From Norana najaformis (Eukaryota; Annelida; Clitellata; Crassiclitellata; Hormogastridae), in the NCBI GenBank assembly GCA_964023275.1, contig OZ029917.1, positions 22,740,488 through 22,804,487 of the forward strand: a DNA stretch of 64,000 nt, given 5' to 3'. The position numbers and the translations under genes were made by a program. Within the stretch, counting starts at the first letter, position 1, and each line of letters begins with the position of its first letter. Shown in pieces: positions 62,301-64,000 of this stretch. Under the pieces are notes generated by a model. It ran no database searches and was not told the origin of the DNA. It saw only the letters and a list, made by a program, of their open reading frames with translations.

Positions 62301-62544
62301 AACCTCTGTGGTGACAATTTGGGTTTCGTTGCTTCTACGGCCCCGTGAAGTACACTTCTCACCCGCCTTTTTTACTTTTTTTGCCAAGTATATTGGAGAT
62401 CATGAGTCCCGTAAGATTTTCTGAATGCTAAGGAACTTTTGTAGATCAACGAAATATTGAACAAGTTTCCAGTCTGGAAGGAATACAAAGACCAGAAACA
62501 CGATTTGTTCCTTAGTGATAGACCGGTTTCTGGATATCTCACAG
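20320..62544 (+). CDS. DNAJC13: DnaJ homolog subfamily C member 13 / RME-8 (3' end off window)
   Basis: Fifty-two coding exons join in phase (ATG 20329): 20320-20399, 23353-23428, 23874-24065, 24711-24857, 25816-25869, 26718-26860, 27182-27341, 28340-28431, 29767-29864, 30076-30227, 30864-31036, 31612-31711, 32213-32320, 32613-32768, 33537-33715, 34497-34572, 34920-35015, 36220-36327, 37047-37181, 37291-37435, 37699-37765, 38337-38496, 38855-38917, 39850-39951, 40567-40671, 41132-41334, 41847-41931, 42309-42509, 43582-43736, 45334-45535, 46125-46240, 47102-47180, 47755-47887, 48512-48696, 50065-50139, 50495-50611, 51635-51814, 52325-52492, 53031-53144, 53787-53903, 54351-54404, 54702-54825, 55466-55557, 55802-55901, 56899-56973, 57618-57818, 58515-58596, 59131-59347, 59755-59934, 61238-61378, 61538-61678, 62445-62544. 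The total is about 2198 codons, against 2243 residues in human. RME-8 is a peripheral early-endosome protein that binds PI(3)P, SNX1 and the WASH complex and recruits Hsc70 for cargo sorting and clathrin removal. Similarity to vertebrate DNAJC13 runs from the start ([19 protein letters not shown]) to the end (KDQKHDLF). The last part lies beyond 64000 or in an exon I could not find. Confidence 0.95.
20500..20580. repeat. Attacaattac-type repeat (copy 2)
   Basis: In the first DNAJC13 coding intron. Matches 14858-14940 over about 80 bp with the same order of attac motifs. A further caattacaattacttttcag follows at 20610-20632, suggesting a repeat made of inverted or reiterated attacaattac units, as in some hAT-type non-autonomous elements. 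Confidence 0.5.
21107..21180. repeat. Dispersed repeat, family D (copy 2)
   Basis: caccagtatctaatgcacat, caatggcacccca, ccaagctgtaatcaggtcaa are matched at 51070-51130 and 57340-57395. See the family-D copies at 1838, 51053 and 57330. Confidence 0.6.
21600..22500 (-). mobile_element. RTE-like LINE reverse-transcriptase domain, decayed
   Basis: On the - strand, in order: [20 protein letters not shown] and KEAFDSID (from 22440 down), [15 protein letters not shown] (22270-22230), [12 protein letters not shown] (near 22160), a degenerate catalytic [10 protein letters not shown] in place of the usual FADDI/LAL block, [11 protein letters not shown], then FTYLELNI and [16 protein letters not shown]. 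This is the order of an endonuclease-reverse transcriptase LINE. It is split over at least three frames and is dead. It lies in the first DNAJC13 coding intron, antisense to the gene. Confidence 0.88.
22610..22745 (+). mobile_element. Family-B LINE 3' end remnant
   Basis: tttttgactctacgcacctg, tgaataagttggttcccaca, ttacttagctttctgggtgc and an ending gattgcaattatgatta correspond to the 3' end of the family-B LINE at 17617-17760 (reverse complement). It is 5'-truncated and old, and followed by an (aat)n run. Confidence 0.6.
24290..24490 (+). mobile_element. Family-B LINE 3' end remnant
   Basis: tgctcatgaataagctggtg, ccctgcgcttagctttt and a gatttatgattatgac tail match the family-B 3' end. The region before it (24290-24420) would be the last coding part, but is too altered to read. 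Confidence 0.5.
24876..25000 (-). repeat. Dispersed repeat, family E (copy 1)
   Basis: Starts just after the exon ending 24857. tttattga, acagcgtac, then aaaggacagggtcctgctta match 62560-62660 (tttattga, catacag, gaagggacacggtcccgctta). It is probably a retrotransposon or SINE end; no coding part is visible. Confidence 0.5.
25270..25520 (-). mobile_element. CR1-like LINE 3' end remnant
   Basis: On the - strand the frame reads [20 protein letters not shown] then LKLYLL, the closing helix of CR1/L2-type reverse transcriptase, then a stop and a 3' end containing tagtactatataaattgtca. The start of the 3' end (ctagggtgctttacaatgtc) is also present at 46456-46490, a second copy. Confidence 0.7.
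27860..28045 (-). repeat. tRNA-derived SINE
   Basis: On the - strand a tRNA-like head carries a box A (TAGCCTACTGG, 28025-28015) and a box B (GGGCTCGAGCATCC, 27982-27969) with tRNA-like spacing. A body follows, then caataaatgc and an aat-repeat tail near 27860-27880. Box A and box B both fit the Pol III consensus well. It lies in the DNAJC13 intron after the exon ending 27341. Confidence 0.6.
28815..28925 (-). mobile_element. Short LINE reverse-transcriptase fragment
   Basis: [20 protein letters not shown] followed by GI on the - strand matches the start of LINE reverse transcriptase (EVxxAIxxLKNGKAPGxD). Only some 30 residues are recognisable. Antisense in a DNAJC13 intron. Confidence 0.5.
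35541..35729 (+). other. Open stretch with splice acceptor; probable retroelement coding remnant
   Basis: In the intron between exons 34920-35015 and 36220-36327. An acceptor (tatggttgcag) is followed by 60 open codons in the phase of the upstream exon, ending TGA near 35720. [11 protein letters not shown] and [12 protein letters not shown] recall the end of a polyprotein found in many LINE-like elements (VPIAVET...FLxxLGxRI), so I take it as a remnant, on the + strand. If spliced in, it would end RME-8 early. Confidence 0.35.
35955..36055. repeat. Short direct repeats ggaaaaactatgctata
   Basis: gaaaaaactatgctata, gggaaaaactatgctata and gggaaaactatgctata occur in a row at 35956, 35998 and 36018, mixed with gtaataattatta. 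A small local amplification in an intron. Confidence 0.7.
37167..37335 (+). other. DNAJC13: IWN repeat 1 of RME-8
   Basis: LIWNFKTREEL is split across the exons ending 37181 and starting 37291. IWN is at 37167-37175. The four IWN motifs are the family hallmark and lie within armadillo-like helical repeats. Confidence 0.85.
40407..40460. repeat. Two-copy 36-bp tandem repeat
   Basis: ttgatcagtgatacact is repeated 36 bp apart at about 40407 and 40443. Minor intronic duplication. Confidence 0.6.
40612..41234 (+). other. DNAJC13: GYF-like (GYF_2 / DUF4339-type) domain of RME-8
   Basis: [19 protein letters not shown] in exon 40567-40671 continues in exon 41132-41334 with [20 protein letters not shown] and [13 protein letters not shown]. 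This W-[YF]-Y...GPYS...G...T-x-x-W-x-x-G-x-x-x-W pattern is that of a small GYF-related domain present in RME-8 orthologues, just before the second IWN motif. GYF-type folds bind proline-rich peptides; the partner here is unknown. Confidence 0.75.
42016..42160 (-). repeat. Probable LINE 3' end with (GTAT)n tail
   Basis: A gtatgtatgtatgtat run is followed by cttcttaaggacctctccaa and agtgctgcaaagatggc. The layout, a simple-repeat tail then a short untranslated end, is like the - oriented CR1-like ends at 25270 and 53460. No coding match is visible. Confidence 0.35.
43957..44964. mobile_element. 1-kb non-autonomous DNA transposon with terminal inverted repeats and TA target site
   Basis: The left end CCATATTATCTCGGATATAG (43957-) and the right end, reverse-complemented, CCGTATTATCTCGGGTATAG (44964-) match at 18 of 20 positions, and the match continues through TG(C/T)GCAC. 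Both are flanked by TA (43955-43956 and 44965-44966). A TA target site and CC-starting termini suit the Tc1/mariner-pogo superfamily. There is no transposase inside. It lies in the DNAJC13 intron between the two halves of IWN repeat 2 and contains a second inverted-repeat element. Confidence 0.82.
44163..44625. mobile_element. Foldback-like element nested in the 43957-44964 transposon
   Basis: CTAGGGGACCTCAAGAAGG at 44165-44183 is matched inversely at 44625-44607 with one mismatch. Both arms are built from tandem units of the same 36-bp period: gactaggg starts at 44163 and 44199 on the left, and ctagtatt(t/c)cagtttaggc starts at 44550 and 44586 on the right. Inside is an ATG (44263) with 36 codons ([30 protein letters not shown]) before a stop, and a short ggttagggttaggg stretch. 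The small frame looks like the 5' end of a captured gene, which I do not recognise. Confidence 0.65.
45725..45845. repeat. (CATA)n / (CACA)n microsatellite
   Basis: Imperfect runs of acatacac and cacatacttt with tatacata in an intron of DNAJC13. Confidence 0.7.
46328..46454 (+). mobile_element. Young family-B LINE 3' end
   Basis: Nearly identical to the reverse complement of 17624-17760: agtgcctgactcctggatct, gcctatcgattttgttttga, ctgagcgcctgtgaataagc, gttgagcgctgtagaaatct and a gattacgattac tail. It lacks about 12 bp present in the other copy. Inserted into an older CR1-like end, whose remains lie at about 46285-46310 and 46456-46560 and match 25285-25420. Confidence 0.8.
47384..47554. repeat. 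Direct duplication, about 57 bp, 113 bp apart
   Basis: catgaatcactgggattcag, acaaagcaaaagtggaaaac and caatgttttatcggata at 47384 recur at 47497 with three or four changes. It is a local duplication in the intron right after the HPD exon of DNAJC13. Confidence 0.8.
48290..48480 (+). mobile_element. CR1/L2-like LINE 3' end
   Basis: The frame reads [15 protein letters not shown] then a stop. The untranslated end has ctaagaggcgctttataaat and an aattacaatatctataatt tail. HLKTVLF is the closing helix of the reverse transcriptase. 5'-truncated, ending about 30 bp before a DNAJC13 exon. Confidence 0.7.
49255..49500 (+). mobile_element. CR1/L2-like LINE 3' end
   Basis: The frame reads [20 protein letters not shown], then [13 protein letters not shown] and a stop, followed by aagaagcgctatataaatta and a caagatacaatacag tail. 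SLWNELP and CLKTFLF are the two closing signatures of this reverse-transcriptase group. The frame is open across both, so this copy is not very old. Confidence 0.8.
49665..49705. repeat. (TA)n microsatellite
   Basis: atatatctgtatatatacat followed by more atatatat in an intron of DNAJC13. Confidence 0.85.
51053..51195. repeat. Family-D repeat (copy 3) ending in a (GT)n run
   Basis: ggtgtctaatgcacaaagca, cgatggcac, ccaagctccaatcaggtcag match the copies at 21107 and 57340. A tgtgtgtgtgcgtgcgtgtg run follows at 51138-51190. Confidence 0.6.
52728..52934. repeat. Three-copy 69-bp tandem repeat
   Basis: Units at 52728-52796, 52797-52865 and 52866-52934 each run taattttac(c/g)aagtatcc, tttctttgtcttgcgtatcc, atccaatagaattcttac, (a/g)ttgtagatagac. 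They differ at only two sites, so the expansion is recent and likely variable between individuals. Just upstream, 52590-52680 is a degenerate ggatgg/gactgatg repeat. Confidence 0.92.
53070..53105 (+). other. DNAJC13: IWN repeat 3 of RME-8, with IWD
   Basis: Exon 53031-53144 reads [16 protein letters not shown]. The motif is IWD at 53073-53081, where human has IWN (LIWNNSTRAELLEFL). The surrounding residues fit well, so this is a conservative change in the asparagine position. Confidence 0.85.
53145..53786 (+). other. DNAJC13: GC-AG intron in DNAJC13 (after exon 39)
   Basis: The reading frame and protein homology require the donor CGAACG|gcaagt. A nearby gt at 53149 would join in the wrong phase and meet a stop at once. 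The rest of the donor fits the consensus perfectly, as is usual for GC introns. Confidence 0.8.
53440..53600 (-). repeat. CR1/L2-like LINE or SINE 3' end
   Basis: catttatatagcgccccttc, aagaaaactactcagaagcg and ctcccaaacca match 10262-10320. Reversed, this is the gcgctatataaat end seen at 48440 and 49480. In a DNAJC13 intron. Confidence 0.65.
55558..55801 (+). other. DNAJC13: GC-AG intron in DNAJC13 (after exon 43)
   Basis: Exon 55466-55557 ends CTTGAG and is followed by gcaagt. Exon 55802 opens with GTAATATCATGCGTGACTG in phase 0, matching vertebrate VVNIVTSNQ. A gt donor 4 nt on would break the frame. It is the second GC donor in the gene, with the same gcaagt hexamer. Confidence 0.8.
57330..57480. 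repeat. Family-D repeat (copy 4, longest)
   Basis: Joins the segment shared with 21107 and 51053 (caccagtatgatagtgcac, tcagtggcactcc, gcaatcaggtcaagtaag) to the segment shared with 1838 (ttgttaacatgcagatatgt, ccatcgactgagtgaggaat). It shows that both are one family. Confidence 0.65.
58535..58575 (+). other. DNAJC13: IWN repeat 4 of RME-8
   Basis: Exon 58515-58596 reads [18 protein letters not shown], with IWN at 58538-58546. It is nearly the same as human [18 protein letters not shown]. Confidence 0.9.
58632..58668. repeat. 37-bp near-perfect hairpin
   Basis: TTCACGTGGGAATTTTG at 58632-58648, a 3-nt loop, and the inverse CAAAATTCCCATGTGAA at 58652-58668, with one mismatch (pairable as G-U in RNA). 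It lies about 35 nt after the donor of the exon ending 58596. Function unknown. Confidence 0.75.
60120..60205. repeat. (TATG)n / (TTCA)n microsatellite
   Basis: tatatatatatgtactg, acatatatgtatatatgtat and cattcatttattcattcatt in a DNAJC13 intron. Confidence 0.8.
62060..62260 (-). repeat. 15-bp tandem repeat and adjoining LINE-like 3' end
   Basis: tactaataatgatta is repeated three times at about 62064-62108 and followed by tagcaccttcagggagac. The layout, repeat tail then (t)agcgcc-like start, is that of the - oriented CR1-like ends at 10237 and 53440. Confidence 0.5.
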
Positions 62545-62549
62545 GTTTG

Positions 62550-62670
62550 ATTGATTGACTCTTTATTGATCCCAAATTCAACATATCAGGTTACACATAA
62601 AACATACAGTTTGCCAGGATGCAAAAGGCAAACCCAGAAGGGACACGGTCCCGCTTAAATAGGGTCACCT
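62550..62670 (-). repeat. Dispersed repeat, family E (copy 2)
   Basis: Begins just after the donor of the exon ending 62544. tttattga, acatacagtttgcc, gaagggacacggtcccgctt match 24885-24985. Both copies lie directly after a donor site, probably by chance. Confidence 0.5.
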
Positions 62671-64000
62671 ATTAACATCAGTAATGCAGGATGGCAATCG
62701 AAATGTAAACAAAGCAAGTATCATTACATAAGTAAACTAAATAAGTTATGTACAATCCGTACACAAGTGAAACTAAAAATAAAAGGATATAGAAGTCCGA
62801 AGGTAACAGCATCTTGCTTAATCTGAGTAGATGCGGTAAAAGTCCAGTAGTACACTTTCCATTAACATGCTAATTTGGTTAACACAAGGTAATGTCATGC
62901 CTCCCAAAGGTACCAAATTAACACACAAATCAGAAATCACTATCATGCCATATATATAGACTGGCGCTATACATTAGCTGTTCATTTGCATAGCAGATGG
63001 TATACATGCAGCGATGAACTGTACAGGCATTTCCGTCATCTGTTTTCTGATTGCTCATATTGGTCAGATGTATCACTTATGTTTGTGCTGTCACACCATC
63101 ACTATTTCGCTTGTATGTATGTGTTTATAGACATAATTATATGTACAATAGATATATAGAAACTAATGGAATCTTTGATAGCTTCTGATTAGACCTAGTA
63201 TAAAATGACAGAGGGCATGCATCATAGTTCCTTCTCAGTGGGAGGAAACTGCCAGTCGAGGTTCTCGAATATTATTTTTGATGGCTAATCAGCTAGGCCC
63301 AACATGAATTGTTTTAAAAGGTATCGATTGTGATGAAGGGGGTTTGAGCAAAAACTTGAGGTGCTATTGAGAAAAACCAGATGCAGACAAAGCCATATGC
63401 ATATAGTTTGCTGAGGAGATGCAGAAAGAAACACTGCCAATTATTCACACAGTAGTAAAAAATTTTGAAATTTAGTCATTTCAGTGGAAGAATGATTGTT
63501 GAATGAGGCTAACCTTTAATGATGTGATATGCAAAGAGGTGGTAAAAGAACTACTGCATCACCATTAACAAGTTATTTGAGGCAGCTTTACATCACTGTG
63601 GACTCTTGGTACATGATATAGTCTTTGCTAAAAAACCTTCTTGCTGATGAAATAATCTTTTTTATGTCTTAAATTTATACTTTACAAAACTGTTTACTGT
63701 GTGTTGAGCCCTTTATTTTATGCATATTTCAATTTTTTAAATGAAGTTGGTAGGTGTACATAAAGATGCTGTAACTGCATCTAAGGAAACATAAACCTAC
63801 ATAGGAACATGTAATATGCAGATTCTGAAATTTTCTGCAAATTTCAGTAGCACACATTCCATTATCATGCGGTTTGATAGCTTGACTCCCATCATCTGCG
63901 CATTACTGGGCTTCTACTGTATCTTGAAAGGGTGCTGTATAACTTCTCTGTTATGTTAGATTAATTTTATTAGTTGAATCTTGTGCCGGTGTCTGGTGTA
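62671..64000. other. DNAJC13 intron or 3' region, no further exon seen
   Basis: The next coding sequence should complete the family's Gly/Tyr-rich C-terminus (GYLTGxxxAGYLT in vertebrates) from a phase-1 acceptor. I found no such stretch up to 64000, so the final exon probably lies beyond. No other feature seen. Confidence 0.4.

Noticed and set aside
1-64000. CRISPR arrays, operons, bacterial promoters, rRNA or functional tRNA genes
   Set aside because: The window is animal nuclear DNA with spliced genes. The direct repeats present are microsatellites, tandem duplications or retroelement tails.

Overview
The window is animal (metazoan) nuclear DNA. It is AT-rich, its genes are cut into short exons by GT-AG introns, and the non-coding part is full of old non-LTR retrotransposon pieces. 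Two conserved animal genes run along the + strand. The first is the 3' half of an EGFR/ErbB receptor tyrosine kinase (1-8410, nine exons). The second is nearly all of DNAJC13/RME-8, the endosomal J-domain co-chaperone (20329 to beyond 62544, 52 coding exons found, about 2198 codons; only the extreme C-terminus lies past the right edge). EGFR, the repeat types and the protein divergence point to an invertebrate. I cannot name the phylum from the sequence.

Layout: 1-8410 is EGFR, with microsatellites, a 5'-truncated RTE-like LINE with clear target-site duplications, and CR1-like scraps in its introns. 8411-11251 is a compact block holding an open two-exon gene on the - strand (8860-10839, 498 codons). 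I do not recognise it as a host gene, but it resembles the N-terminal part of a transposon-derived animal protein family. It is flanked by a 17-bp inverted repeat and, further out, by a perfect 18-bp direct repeat. 11252-20319 is intergenic: a CR1-like LINE on the - strand, further LINE remnants, a nested and inverted LINE cluster at 17490-18345, and a small ETS/NRF1-type promoter cluster at 18433-18475. 20320-64000 is DNAJC13, whose introns carry LINE and SINE remnants, tandem repeats, and a 1-kb inverted-repeat DNA transposon (43957-44964) with a second foldback-like element inside it.

EGFR and DNAJC13 are linked in biology: EGFR is activated at the membrane and endocytosed, and RME-8 works with Hsc70, SNX1 and the WASH complex on the endosomes that sort such receptors. 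The sequence gives no reason to think their adjacency is more than chance. The best candidates for something undescribed are the antisense transposon-derived gene between them and the nested foldback element in the DNAJC13 intron.
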